A stretch of 64,000 nucleotides of DNA from Hyaloscypha bicolor E (lineage: Eukaryota > Ascomycota > Leotiomycetes > Helotiales > Hyaloscyphaceae): positions 474,079 to 538,078 of the forward strand of contig NW_020194588.1 of assembly GCF_002865645.1 (NCBI RefSeq). Direction: 5' to 3'. The notes beneath the pieces were generated by a model. That model did no database searches. It was not told the DNA's origin and saw only the letters and a program-made list of their open reading frames with translations. Positions 23,629 through 35,130 of the stretch are shown in pieces (the stretch's first letter is position 1; the number at the start of each line of letters is the position of its first letter). The translations under genes were made by a program, and so were the position numbers.

Positions 23629-24616
23629 AGCATTTGCGAGATCCTTCCGTGGGCATTGGGCCATTTTCCTGCTGGAATAATTTCAAACTGCTCAAAATGG
23701 CCTCCTTGTGCAACCCGTGCAACCGCCACATGGCGCAGCGGGATGCAAGCCCCTGGTGCCTCCAAACCATTGAATTGAATGGTGCGCTGGGTTTTTGTTC
23801 CAAACTCACCCGCGATGGCACAACCTCAACTGAAGGGGTGTAGGCTTGCATGACTCTATTCGTTGGAAAACGCACTCCCTCCATGCAAGGCTTGACCTTG
23901 CAGCAGGCCTTGCTCACGGAATCTGGTCGTGCCTTTCACGGTCTTGACAATTACCCTCCATATCATCGCATCGTAGGCGTTAGGAACGCCATGCCCTTCC
24001 GTTTTCGTGCTGTCGGGTGAGGCCCTACGCTCAGATGTTCATCAACGCTCCATCATCCTTTTTTTAAAAAAAAAATTTATTTCAACCCTATTATGTAGGC
24101 ACTCGGTCGGGGGTGATGGTCGTCTTTCATGCACGCAAAGCCTATCTGTGATTCGGGGTCTGCGTCTTTCGACGTTTGTTGGAAGCCTAGAGCACTTGCA
24201 ATTGCCAGTCGACGCTGGGGAGGTAGCCTTAAACTGCTGCGACCCCCAATTCTTGCAATGCGTCCTTGATGGATGTCTCAATCCACACCAAAGTGTGCCG
24301 TTTTCCTTCGCCCCGTTATGGGCAGGGGATGCAACCTCTCTGCGCATGCCTCGAGATTGCAATGCATTTACTGTAAAGGCAGTGTATCATCTTGCAAGCG
24401 CGAGCATTCCCGACAAGGTTTGCTGACCCGGTGGGATACGATTCGATGAACCAAGGGATGTGAACAGCCTTTCCTTCTGTCGGTGTGGGTGAGCAGTCTT
24501 ACGAATCAGGGAGAGTCTGCATCTTTGCATATGTTTAGCGACCATTTGAAGGTTCGGACGACTGATCAAAGGAGTAACACAGTCGGTTTGACGGTTGCCC
24601 CAGTGGGCGTATATAG
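23629..24616. other. normal-composition island between two elements, no gene recognised
   Basis: GC content returns to normal at once outside the right terminal repeat. Short frames on both strands (such as 24007-24426) show no motifs. Confidence 0.35.
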
Positions 24617-24845
24617 GAAGGGATCACCAGCCAACCGCCCAAATCACTCAACCGCCCAAAAAATAGTTTTATTATGACCACACCACAACCACATCCCAAA
24701 ATGAAGAAAATAAGTTAATATTCGTGATCTACGACCTCGCTTTAGTCATTCCACAGATTTTCAGAATTTTCTGAGCCCTTTGAAATTTTTCCAAACTTTT
24801 GCTTGGGCAGTTGAGTGATTTGGGCGGTTGGCTGGTGATCCCTTC
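24617..24845. mobile_element. MITE-like foldback element, about 229 bases
   Basis: The left end starts GAAGGGATCACCAGCCAACC and the right end is its reverse complement. The match runs about 40 bases with one difference (CAACCGCCC versus CAACTGCCC). Each arm contains a doubled CAACCGCCCAA unit separated by ATCACT. The ~140-base centre is non-coding. This size and structure fit a miniature inverted-repeat element mobilised in trans. It ends about 480 bases upstream of the HET start codon at 25323. No certain target duplication is visible. Confidence 0.75.
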
Positions 24846-25322
24846 TATCAGCATACTCTCAACCTCCTCCAATTGTTAAATCTTCTGCCCGACGAGTCGA
24901 CGACTTCGTCGCATTCTATACCAAACGTTTCCAGACTCGGCACATGTCGACGCCATAGGACCCCCATTTCAGATCACAGCGTTTACCTACACTATTCCCA
25001 CGCTCACATTTCCGCATCCCGTCCTTCCCATTCGCAGTGTCAACTGCACTGCCTCGCCGTCGTAACCCACCCGCTTTCCACTTCAACAACTGGTAGCCAC
25101 ACCCAAGCTCTGATTTGATGGCGCATCCGACATTAAAAGGACCAACCGCAGGCCAAACACTCTTCAAGATCAGACTAACCAGTAAGGTGTCGACGATGTT
25201 ATGGTTACACACATACACAGCCTCAATCCCAGACATCAGAAGAGATTTAAATCTTCAGAATGTAGCCTTCTGTTCACTCACTACCTATTCACCTCTCGTG
25301 GAAATTCCGCAGCGACAATAAG
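24846..25322. other. promoter region of the second HET gene
   Basis: No coding signal of its own; lies between the MITE-like element and the ATG at 25323. Confidence 0.4.
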
Positions 25323-27456
25323 ATGGGCTCTGAGACTGGCGAGACTCGCCACCGGCGAACACGGGCAAACACAACGAAGCTTCCTGGCCCCTTGGATGCT
25401 TCGACCAAGTGTCCGAAATGCAACTGGCGTGCAAGTGAAGAAAGGAGAAGTAATGATCTTGAAACCGTTCTATCTCAATTCCAGGACACTTGCGCGATGT
25501 GCACGATCTGGAAACGGTGTATCCAAGTTTGTCAAGCGGCTGCTGGCCGAGCACGATACGTTATAGTGGAAAACAACCACATACAAATAGAAGGGGGCTT
25601 CGACACTATTACCTATGAGTTCTGTTTGTACAAGGACCCCGGTGAGTATATAATAAGAATGGTAGCTTGAAAGCTCTACTGACTCAGGCAAAGGTCTGCC
25701 GTGTCCCTTACCCCTCCCGGAGCGGCCTGATGTAGCCCATCGGGCTGATTCTAAGCAATGTTTAGAGTATGCCCGCTATTGGCTTACCAAGTGTCAGACG
25801 GAGCATGCAGAATGTTCACTCGCGATGCCTACGCAACTACCAACAAGGGTCCTCGATATCACACACAAACAGCCTTGGCTGTTTGTGAGTAACGGGCAAG
25901 TCGGCAGTTATGCGGCCCTCAGTTATGGTTGGGGGAGCAAGAGGAACTTCACCACTACCCGAGACATGTTAGATATTTTCACTGCAGGTATTCCGGTTGC
26001 GAATATACCAGCTACAATCATAGACGCAATTCAGGTAGCGAAGTCGTTTGGATACCAATACTTGTGGATTGATGCTTTATGCATCATTCAAGACGACCCG
26101 CAGGACTGGCAGAGAGAGGCAAGTCGAATGGCTCAAGTGTACGGCAATGCAGATCTTGTATTAGCTGCAAGCTCGGCGACAGATTCATACGAGGGTTTCC
26201 TCAACCAGGAACGCCGCCATCCCGGGGGATCCGTTTACTTTTATGACGAACGAGATCCTGCGAAGTCCTATTGTATCAAATATGGATTAGGCGCTCGTTA
26301 CCAATGCACGCTTGACGAGGGCCCATTAGCCAAGAGAGCATGGGCATTCCAGGAGAAGATGCTAGCGCGACGTTATCTTTGCTATAGTCCTGAGGAATTG
26401 TCTTGGCACTGTAATGTCATCGAGACTTGCGAATGCTCTTATGGCAGACACTCGAAACATTTCCTCTATGACAGTCCTCGTAAGTCCTGGGAAAGTCCTA
26501 TAAATGACAGCGACATGAATATAGCTCGTTTGACGTCGCCTGGGAAATCAACATCAGATATTCATGAACTCTGGATATCTCATATAGTGCCGATGTACAC
26601 TATGAGGCAGTTATCAAGGCAAACCGATCGCATTGTCGCAATCTCTGCTGTGGCCACACGACTGGAGCAGAGGCTAGGAGACATTTTTCGATTTGGCTTA
26701 TGGGAGAGCCGAATGGTCCACCAGTTGGGATGGGAGCGCTACATGCCCACTAATCAGTGCATCGCTGGAGTGCCAACTTGGAGTTGGGCATCCGTAAGCG
26801 GAGTCCTGAGTTATGACCCAGAAACGCATCGCGCGGGAGCAAACACCAAGTTCTACCCAATGTATTTTGGACTATATCCCCTCGAGTCGCACTATTTATC
26901 GTACGGCAGAGAGCGTCGCATATGTGTGTTGAAGGGGAAGGTGTTTGCGGCATAGATGCACTTTGACAACTCCCGTTACGGGCCGCTCCCACGTCTCTCA
27001 AAAGCTACATTTTGTCATAATAGGCGGAGCTTCGAAATTCCCAACGCTATCAACTGCTTTAATATGCGCTTGGACGCCCCCTTGGTATACATCAAATACC
27101 CGCGAAAAGATGCGACACATGGTTTTACAACCCTTCGAAATGATGCGATAGCACTGCCTGGCATTGCCTGGCGCTCAATATACGGAGCAGGTCCACCGTC
27201 GTCGCAAGTATGGTGTATGCCTTACTCGACAGCTAAAGCATATCTTCTTTACCCAGAAAGCGATAACGAAAGCGATATTAATACACCTTTTGAGTTTTTG
27301 CGACACAGGTTTATGTTGTTTGGCCGTTCGCTCCGATATCCGGGAGCATTCGAGAGGCTCGGTATCGCCATAATACATCAGCTCCCGCACGAGATAGCAA
27401 AGGATATGGGAGCATTCCTAGAGGAAGTAGCACCTACATTAATCTCGATTGTATAA
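25323..27456 (+). pseudogene. HET-domain protein with one in-frame TAG before its C-terminal part
   Basis: Exon 1 is 25323-25641; the intron has a GTGAGT donor and CTCAG acceptor; exon 2 starts at 25688. The HET domain is clear: YAALSYGWG, then YQYLWIDALCIIQDD, EASRMAQVYGNADLVLAASS, and RAWAFQEKMLARRYL with EELSWHC. The N-terminal region has CPKCNW and CAMCTIWKRC, typical Cys pairs upstream of the domain. After KGKVFAA the frame meets TAG (26953-26955) and continues in the same frame to 27456 with a segment usual for this family's end. Truncated product 528 residues; uninterrupted it would be about 695. The HET domain and most of the C-terminal half remain intact, so the shorter product could still work; stop-codon readthrough is another possibility. 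A CAG or TGG to TAG change would fit RIP-type mutation. Confidence 0.78.
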
Positions 27457-27913
27457 GTTATACAGACGTGCACGGTTTATCACTTGTTCTCCAGATATTG
27501 TCTAGGATAGTATCTGTTCTATTTATTGGCTCCTATACAATAAACAATAGTGCACCGCTTTGTTTCGTAACTGTGCTTAAGGATGACTACTTACGAGGCA
27601 GAAAATAAAGGAGTGTTGCAGTTGATATCTCTTAATTAGGCGTAGCGCGATCGCTTTGCTTAGAGCCTGTTTCGCACGGCCCCACGTCTTTTAATTACTA
27701 GTAATCATAATAACCAAATAGTAGCTTTTGTTACTCGATAATTAAAGCTAGTATTTGACAAATTAAAAGTGGTTCGCAATAAACAAGTACTCAATAATTA
27801 TTATAATTACGGAGGTTTTAGCTTTATCTCCGTAGCTAGGACAGCAACCCCACCTACCCCGCCACCTACCACGCCACTTCCATCGCCAAAATCTCTCCTC
27901 TCAGACCGAAACC
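27457..27913. other. intergenic, mildly AT-rich, no gene recognised
   Basis: About 27680-27830 is AT-richer than its surroundings and may be an old element scrap. The stretch just before the ATG at 27914 is pyrimidine- and Pro-codon-rich leader sequence. Confidence 0.35.
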
Positions 27914-29157
27914 ATGGCCCCAGCTCCCTCAAAGCTGGCCACAAAAGGAGAAAAGAAGTGGGCTCGAGCACTCCGCGCTCTCCCTCTCCTCATCATTCTC
28001 TATGGCGCCCACCGCACCTTCGGGACCTCCCTCCGGTTGCTCCAACCGCTCATCTCCTCCGACAGCACCCAACTTACCCTCGACGCTGGAGTCATCGTGC
28101 CCTTCAATTCAAAATATTTCGGAATCTCAGGACTCGACGATGTTATCGCAATGTTCACCGCATTCTTCACGCCGTCAATCGGAGGTCTCGATCCCATCGG
28201 TAGGCTACAAGCCATTGCCTTTCTCGTGGATCTGATTCCGCTGCAGGTTATTTGGATGGTTGAGGGGTCGAGAGTCGGGGATGTTGGGAGGATTACCGCG
28301 AAGTTGTAAGATTATGTCCCTTCTTTTAATGTATAATGTGTATGAGTCACCAGGAGGGAAGAAGGAGTTGACATCGCTGGTGACACAGTCGCACAGCAAT
28401 CACGCTCCTCACCCAGTTAGGTGGAATTGCTTATGTAGCGCCGATATACTGCTTTCTGCACTACATCGAATCACCACTCTCTCGATATCCGACAGAAAAA
28501 GAGAGGAGTGTGAAGAGGAACGAGCTTAAGACGACACTGCCGACGATTGGGCTGGCTTATATCGCGCCAACAGTAGCGATGTTCTCAGTCCCGGGCCTCG
28601 TAAACAGACAGTGGATAAACGGTGTTTTCTTCCAGCCTTTCCCTCTCTATGCTGCCGTTGTGCAACGACTACTTGCACGATTCGCTAAGCAAATTGAAGG
28701 GGAGGAGGAGAACGTCAAAGACAGAGGAGAGAATGAGAATGCAGATCTCTCCGGTCTGATAAACCTTGCTTATGGACTTTCCGGAGCTGCGTCCGCGGGA
28801 GTTTATCTTTACCTATGGCTCTTCTCGCCTGTCCCTATGTCACGCATCTTTTTCTCTAATCTTCGAAATCCCGAAGCAGAGCACACGATGCTTTATGGCG
28901 CCGCGAAGGTGTTGAGGTATGATCAAATTTGTTCTTTTGGTGCCGGGGCAGTGTGGACGTTGTTGCACTTCTGGGATCTGAAAAGAGAGGGCTTGCTTAA
29001 AGTGGGATTGGGGAGGATCGTGGGTGTGTTTGCGGGGACGATGGTGGTTTGTGGACCGGGGGCGGGCATGGCTGTTATGTGGGCGTGGAGGGAGAGTGTT
29101 TTGAGGGCGTGGAAGCCGTCGGAAGGTTTTGATTCGGCACCACAATTGGCTGAGTAA
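27914..29157 (+). CDS. polytopic integral membrane protein, uncharacterised fungal family
   Basis: Exons 27914-28305 and 28389-29157; intron GTAAGA..ACACAG, frame-preserving; 386 residues. Hydrophobic helices include ALPLLIILYGAHRTF, LQAIAFLVDLIPLQVIWMVE, GGIAYVAPIYCFLHYI, GLAYIAPTVAMFSVPGL, YGLSGAASAGVYLYLWLF, FGAGAVWTLLHFWDL and IVGVFAGTMVVCGPGAG. This resembles a widespread family of small polytopic proteins in ascomycetes, some found beside secondary-metabolite genes, but I see no biosynthetic neighbours here and assign no reaction. ATG 27914 is chosen because it opens the conserved part; an in-frame upstream start is not needed. Confidence 0.8.
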
Positions 29158-30390
29158 TACTCTTAACTTCCATATGTTGTGCAACCCGGAAATTCGCCAT
29201 AGGGCTACGTGCCGCTACCTTTTTATTGACTTTAATCTATTTGATATCAGGCGAGGCTTTCCTTGTCCATCGCGAGCGCTCGGATGATGTTCCTCGGGTT
29301 CCACGGGTTCCACGAACCCCACTTCGAACGGAACAGCACTGCATCTTGCAGTATTAGGAAAACGTTCTTATTTAGTTTCGTATGCACCTCGGTAGTCCGA
29401 TGGTTGGTGACTGCAGATTGTTAAGGGACTAAGTGGTAGCCATCCATTTCTACTCGAGTGAAGATCTTCGGACCATGAGTTAGATAATCTGGGTAAATGA
29501 AAACTAGCCACAACTGTTATTTCCCATTCTTATCTTTGTCCTGTGGTTGATTTTTTAAGTTTAGAAAGGGCATAGAACGGTGTGTGTAGACACGCCATGG
29601 TCGGAGAAGTCGATATCTATCTATTCATTACAGCACTCTTTTGCCTTGGTTGTCAATATGTTTTGCTGCGGAATAGGTGGTCTGTGTTGGCAGTATTTAG
29701 AAATGCCGAGAGGCGGAGCCTTGGCTGAATATGGCGAATGGAGTGGAGGAAACACGATGAGGAAGTGGATAATTGCTGCCAAGCAGGATAAAACACAAGT
29801 TGGCTTGGCGGATATTGGTGGAAGAGTGCAGATAGCAAAGAAGAATCAGGATTGTTCTTGAAGATTTTGACTTCAAAATCGTCTGAGCCAGCCTAGTCGA
29901 TAAAAATCATTCCCTTTCTGCTCGACGTCAGGCCTTGTGGCGTAGATTGATTTCCCCTTTCTCTCCTTATATTCTCACTTGACTTGGCACAATCTTTCCG
30001 TCTATGATCCCTGCCCTCTGAATGGGATACCCTCAACAGTACTTGTGCAGATCCCTTTGGTTGCTTCCGAAGAATGCAAAAGCGTGACACATAAAACTGA
30101 AGAAAAAAAATGAAGAAAAAAAAAATAAAAAGAGTAGGAGATGTTCCAAAAGCAAGTTCACAAGCAAGAGAACGCCAGTGACCGCACTTGGGAGGTTCCT
30201 GAACTTTGTCAAATAGCATTGTCATTTGACTTCATAAAACACCATACTCTATGGAAAAGCTCAGTCTCACGTTGATTTTGAGACACCATCCTGCCAAAGC
30301 CAATAATTCATAACTTCCGTGCGGTGATCAACCGTTCTGCAAAGCCAGAATGCAATGGTACGCTTAGAATTCCACGTAGGTCATCCCAAG
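29158..30390. other. intergenic, convergent 3' regions, no gene recognised
   Basis: Between a plus-strand and a minus-strand gene end. One frame (29580-29861) has no motif support. An A-rich run lies at about 30105-30132. Confidence 0.4.
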
Positions 30391-31236
30391 TCAACCCTCT
30401 GGCTTCACAAGATTAAGCCTCTGAAACATCCCAACATGGTTGATCCCCTCCTCGATCCACGTACCCATCCCCTCATCAACTTTAAACCCCCATTTCGCCC
30501 ACGCTTTCGCAACCTGTTCCTGAGCATGGACACATATCAAACCCTTCCACACAGGTATCTCGTCCAACAATAATGCTCCCATCTTCTCCATTCCCATATT
30601 CCTGATTGAAGGGTTGAAATATGTTGGGTTTTGTTGTGCCCAGCTCATTGCTGCGCTGGCTAGCAGTTTGGAGATCCCGGAACCACGGAATTCTTTGACT
30701 ACAGCGATACGTCCGAGTTTTATGTATGGTTCGCTGCCGTCGTGGTAAGTGGTGGGACGGTCGACGATATATGGGAGGGGTTCGGTAGAGGGTATGGAGC
30801 TGGTTTCCAGCGCGTCTGCTGCATACGAGGAGCCGGGCTCGGGATGTGGTGGGTGGGGAAATGGGACGAGTCGAATTGTACCGATCGGTTTGGAGGTAGT
30901 TATGCTCTGTTTTGCGCTGACAATGTTTCCATCTGCGTCTTGCCGTTCGGATGCCGTTTTGGTATTGATCGAGGCATAGACAACCTGGAGCAGTATTAGC
31001 TCCTAATACAGTGCCGAGAGACAGTCGCAACATACCCAGTGGCAAGCTCTAGCATCATCTGCATCGAACTCGTTGTCCAATGGTACACCTTGTTCTCGTA
31101 CGAATACTTCCTCCCTGATCTCCATGGCGTCCAGGAAAGTCTTTGGGATATTGCCAGGCTGTTTGGAAGGAGGGAGTTCGCGATCGTATCCATCTAGGTT
31201 CGTGGGACCTATGAAGGCAATAAATGGAGTTCCCAT
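30391..31236 (-). CDS. GNAT-family N-acetyltransferase
   Basis: Exons 31236-31036 and 30984-30391 with a 51-base intron (GTATGT donor, CTCCAG acceptor); 264 residues. The start of the fold is seen as DAMEIREEVFVREQGVP, a pattern found in ElaA/YjcF-like acetyltransferases. Further on come GTIRLVPFP (strand) and the acetyl-CoA motif A region LGRIAVVKEFRGSGISKLL, with R-G-S-G-I-S matching the Q/R-x-x-G-x-G/A pyrophosphate loop. The C-terminal part has WAKWGFKVDEG. It probably transfers acetyl from acetyl-CoA to a small molecule or peptide amine in the cytosol; substrate unknown. Divergently placed to LHS1. Confidence 0.87.
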
Positions 31237-31971
31237 TGTGCAAGTTGTATATTATCTTATCCGCTCAATTGAGGTATTCTCTTGTTCGAAGATGATTCTA
31301 ATTCTCTGAAGAACGACTTGAGTCGTCGTTCCGAAGTCTTCATTTGTAGTTGCCAATTCCTAGAAATAAGTCTCAAAGTGACTATCTTTCTGTCGTGAAA
31401 AGCCCAATACGGGAATGTTCTACCACGGCGGTGACTGCATGAAGATCCTCGAACTGACGAAATTTCTGTTCTGCAGTGCGCTTCCAATCGTTGGCGTTAG
31501 TTGCTCTTCGAACTGTTAATTGTGTGTAGCAAAGAAGGAGTCACAGCAGACTTTGCAACAGCTTGCCTTTCATGCTGATTACATGCGTTGGCGAGTTGGC
31601 AGATGACAGGTCGGATCTGCGATTTTCGACGTTGATCGTTTGGAGATGGTCGAGTCAGGAAGGCTTTTTCAGGGAGGCGACATGACTAAAGTCTTACGTC
31701 ATCTTGTTGCCTTGACCCCAAGGCACTCATTCAAATGCGGCCGCAAAATTGTTCCGTCCAAGGCCAGTTCATTGGAAAAGTGTCCTTTCTGGTTGCGACA
31801 AGGATAGCTCCATCTCTTTGTCAATTCACCACTACTTTGCAAGCTGCTACTCAGGACTTGTGGCCACATTTATGTCGTCCACTTAGGCCTCATATAAATC
31901 CTCTTTCCTTCCCCTCTTCGTCTCGGATTGCTTCACTCATTCAGCAGTCGTCCCTCCCACAACCACCCAGC
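31237..31971. other. divergent promoter region between the acetyltransferase and LHS1
   Basis: No coding signal. It ends in a pyrimidine-rich leader ahead of the LHS1 start codon. Confidence 0.45.
31893..31898 (+). promoter_or_regulatory. TATA box candidate of LHS1
   Basis: TATAAA 74-79 bases before the LHS1 ATG, followed by a pyrimidine-rich tract as is usual in fungal promoters. Confidence 0.4.
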
Positions 31972-34900
31972 ATGGCCCCCAATTTGCGGCACTCCAACAA
32001 AATGCTACGCTCTCCAGTGCTGGCATTCGTATGCCTCTTCTTTCTCTTCAGCTCCACCGCACTGGCTGCGTCTGCAGTAATAGGGGTTGACCTCGGGACC
32101 GAATACATCAAAGCAGCTCTCGTCAAGCCAGGAATCCCTCTCGAAATTGTCCTAACAAAAGACTCACGGCGGAAAGAGATGTCCGCCGTAGCTTTCAAGC
32201 CTTCGAAGAACATCAAGAGTGGAGATTTCCCAGAACGAGTTTATGGCTCCGACGCTCTTGCCTTGTCAGCTCGATTCCCGGGCGATGTATACCCAAACCT
32301 GAAGAGAGTGCTTGGACTTGGGGTAGACAACTCGGTCGTGAAAGAATATGCCTCGCGGCACCCCGCTTTGAAACTAGAGGCTGAGAAAACAAGGGCGACT
32401 GCGGCTTTCCGAAGCGGTGCATTCCCAGCGGACGAGGAAGCATGGATGGTGGAGGAAATACTCGCAATGGAGCTACAAAGTATCCAGAAGAACGCAGAGG
32501 CAATGGCAGGGAAAGATAGTGTGATCAAGGACCTGGTCGTTACAATCCCACCATTCTATACGGCACAGGAGAAGAGGGCTGTAGAATTGGCTGCGAAGTT
32601 AGCAGGACTGAGACTGTTGGAGTTGGTCAGTGACGGATTGGCTGTCGGGCTGAACTACGCTACTTCTCGAACTTTTCCGAGCATCAATGAGGGTGGAAAG
32701 CCGGAATATCATATGGTGTTTGACATGGGTGCTGGCTCGACAAAGGCCACGATATTGAAATTTCAAGGACGGACAGTGAAGGATGTCGGGAAATTCAACA
32801 AGACAATTCAGGAGGTTCAAGTTCTAGGCAGCGGTTGGGACAGAACGCTTGGTGGAGATGCTCTCAATGCGGTTATTATGGATGACATGATTACCCAATT
32901 TGTTGCATCACCGAAAGCTAAGAGCTTATCACCAACCATTGAGGCTGTCCAAGGCCATGGACGGGCTGCAGCAAAGCTTCTAAAAGAAGCAGAAAAATTG
33001 AGGCAAGTTCTCAGCGCCAATGCCAATACACAAGCCAGCTTCGAGGGTCTGTACGAGGATATCGACTTCAAGTACAAGATCAGTCGGGCGGACTTCGAGA
33101 AGATGACGGAGGCTTATGCGGCCCGTATTGGCGTTGCAGTTCAGAAGGCTCTCGACATGGCCAATATGGATGTCAAGGATCTCGATTCCGTCATTCTCCA
33201 TGGAGGCGCCATTCGAACCCCCTTTGTACAGAAGGCTCTTGAGAAGATTGTCGGAGCGTCAGACAAGATTCGATCCAATGTCAATTCTGACGAGGCTGCT
33301 GTGTTTGGAGCTGGATTCAGAGGTGCGGGCCTTAGTCCGTCTTTCCGTGTCAAGGAGATCAGAGCATTCGAAGGTGCTGCATACGCAGCTGGCATTAAGT
33401 GGACCAACATCCACGAGAAGCCGCAACACCAGAGACTTTGGCAATCAACCTCGTTCTTGGGAGCCGAGAAGCAGTATGCCTTCAAGAACCAGAAGGAATT
33501 CACAATTGATTTCTACCAGCACATTCCTTCATCTGAGAATGTCTCACCTGGATCAGCGGAGAAGGAGCTGCTGACACTCACATCCCAAAATCTGACTGAA
33601 TCTGTTTCCCGCCTTAAGGACAATTTCGGCTGTACTGATGGAGACATAAATGTCAGACTAACCACTCGTCTTTCTCCTGTCAATGGTGAAGTTGAAATTA
33701 TCAAGTTCATCGTGGATTGCGAGGTTGATGTGTCGGAGGAAAAGGAGAGCATGGTCGATAGTGTCAAAGGCCTTTTTGGATTTGGAAAGAAGGATCAGGT
33801 ACCACTCGCCGAGGATGCCGGGGAGACAGAAACGGTATCTGAAAGCACGAGCACAACTGAAACTAGCACCTCTTCATCCTCGTCCTCAACCTCAACCCCA
33901 TCAACGTCCTCTGCATCAGCAAAAGAGTCGAAGGATGCCAAAGATACGAAGCCGAAGCAAACCAAGCGACTCGAAGTCATTCCCTTGAAATATACGACTG
34001 AAATGAAGGGTCTTCCACAAATACCCACCGCAGAGATCAAACGCATGAAAGACCGTTTACAGTCCTTCGATGATGCCGATCGTTCGAAGCGGTTGAGAGA
34101 AGAATCACTCAACCAGTTGGAAGGTTTCACCTACAAAGTTCGAGATCTTCTCGACAAGCCCGAATTCATTGGAGCATCGACCGAAGAGGAGCGTGCTAGT
34201 CTCGAGTCCAAATCCAAAGCAGCGAGTGACTGGATCTACTCAGGTGGTGCTGACGCCAGCCGAGAGGAATTGAAGGCCAAGCTGAAAGAGATGAAGGACA
34301 GCGTCACACCAATCGAATTCCGCATGGATGAAGCTGCAACGCGGCCAGAAAAAATCAAGGCTCTCCAAGACGCTTTGAGCCAGACCAAACAAGTCATCGC
34401 CGGCATTACTGAACAAATCCATAACGATACAAAAGCCCACGCATCATTCAGTTCATCTAAATCAGCAGCTGCATCAGCAACCACAACCGCCGCCCCGACC
34501 TCTAACGAATTTGAAGGCCTAGAAGACGAAGAAGCAACAGAGACTACCTCTGCTCCGATCGAAGAAGAGACCATGGACCCACCCGTCTACACCAAAGAAG
34601 ACCTTGTCAAACCCCAAGCACAATACGACACCATCTCCAAATGGTTAGCAGAAAAGCTTGCCGAGCAAGAGGAGCTCTCCGAGACCGCAGACCCCGTCCT
34701 CCTCACCAAAGACCTGACCGCAAAATCTAAAGAACTGACGGATATGCACGTCAACCTGATAATGAAGTCTATGAAACAACCCTACAAGTCCAAACGTCCT
34801 ACCCCAAAGCTGAAGAAGAAGGCGAAGAAGACTTCCACGAAAAAGGCTAAAGGCTCCAAGACGGGGTCAGCAGAGAAGGCGGAGAAGACTTTGGGTTTCA

Positions 34901-35130
34901 CCGAAGATGGGATGCCCAGCTTCAAGATTGGCGAGGATGGTGAGATGCCAACGGAGGAGGAGATCATGGCGTGGATTGAGAAGTCGAAGGCTGAGAACGC
35001 GGCTGCTGATCCCAAAGCGCAGAATGAGAGGTATTATGCTGGGGAGCAGGTCGTTCCGGACGATGAATTACCGACGACGGATGAGGTCAAGAAGGATGAA
35101 GAGAAGGTGGGGAAGCACGATGAGCTGTAG
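31972..35130 (+). CDS. LHS1: ER-lumenal Hsp70-like chaperone (Lhs1/GRP170 type)
   Basis: Intronless, 1052 residues, the size of GRP170 proteins. An N-terminal signal peptide (SPVLAFVCLFFLFSSTALA) is followed directly by the Hsp70 ATPase domain: phosphate-1 loop VIGVDLGTEYIKAAL (Asp about 40), phosphate-2 loop VFDMGAGSTKATILKF and adenosine motif SVILHGGAIRTPFVQ. After the substrate-binding part there is a Ser/Thr-rich linker (about 33840-33930), a long helical lid region, a Lys-rich stretch near 34790-34870 and the C-terminal ER-retrieval signal HDEL. Lhs1 is the nucleotide-exchange factor and holdase partner of Kar2/BiP in protein import and folding. The frame stays open upstream to 31735, but the ATG at 31972 or 32002 puts the signal peptide at the start. 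Confidence 0.95.
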   Translation: MAPNLRHSNKMLRSPVLAFVCLFFLFSSTALAASAVIGVDLGTEYIKAALVKPGIPLEIVLTKDSRRKEMSAVAFKPSKNIKSGDFPERVYGSDALALSARFPGDVYPNLKRVLGLGVDNSVVKEYASRHPALKLEAEKTRATAAFRSGAFPADEEAWMVEEILAMELQSIQKNAEAMAGKDSVIKDLVVTIPPFYTAQEKRAVELAAKLAGLRLLELVSDGLAVGLNYATSRTFPSINEGGKPEYHMVFDMGAGSTKATILKFQGRTVKDVGKFNKTIQEVQVLGSGWDRTLGGDALNAVIMDDMITQFVASPKAKSLSPTIEAVQGHGRAAAKLLKEAEKLRQVLSANANTQASFEGLYEDIDFKYKISRADFEKMTEAYAARIGVAVQKALDMANMDVKDLDSVILHGGAIRTPFVQKALEKIVGASDKIRSNVNSDEAAVFGAGFRGAGLSPSFRVKEIRAFEGAAYAAGIKWTNIHEKPQHQRLWQSTSFLGAEKQYAFKNQKEFTIDFYQHIPSSENVSPGSAEKELLTLTSQNLTESVSRLKDNFGCTDGDINVRLTTRLSPVNGEVEIIKFIVDCEVDVSEEKESMVDSVKGLFGFGKKDQVPLAEDAGETETVSESTSTTETSTSSSSSSTSTPSTSSASAKESKDAKDTKPKQTKRLEVIPLKYTTEMKGLPQIPTAEIKRMKDRLQSFDDADRSKRLREESLNQLEGFTYKVRDLLDKPEFIGASTEEERASLESKSKAASDWIYSGGADASREELKAKLKEMKDSVTPIEFRMDEAATRPEKIKALQDALSQTKQVIAGITEQIHNDTKAHASFSSSKSAAASATTTAAPTSNEFEGLEDEEATETTSAPIEEETMDPPVYTKEDLVKPQAQYDTISKWLAEKLAEQEELSETADPVLLTKDLTAKSKELTDMHVNLIMKSMKQPYKSKRPTPKLKKKAKKTSTKKAKGSKTGSAEKAEKTLGFTEDGMPSFKIGEDGEMPTEEEIMAWIEKSKAENAAADPKAQNERYYAGEQVVPDDELPTTDEVKKDEEKVGKHDEL

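Noticed and set aside
23550..24426. Short frames on both strands between the AT-rich element and the MITE-like element
   Set aside because: Overlapping on opposite strands with no family resemblance; judged chance frames.
30105..30132. A-rich run as possible retroelement tail
   Set aside because: Short, interrupted, with no adjacent element sequence or target duplication; probably a simple low-complexity tract.
31735..31971. Longer N-terminus of LHS1 from 31735
   Set aside because: It would bury the signal peptide about 90 residues inside the protein and covers the likely TATA box; the ATG at 31972 fits an ER protein.
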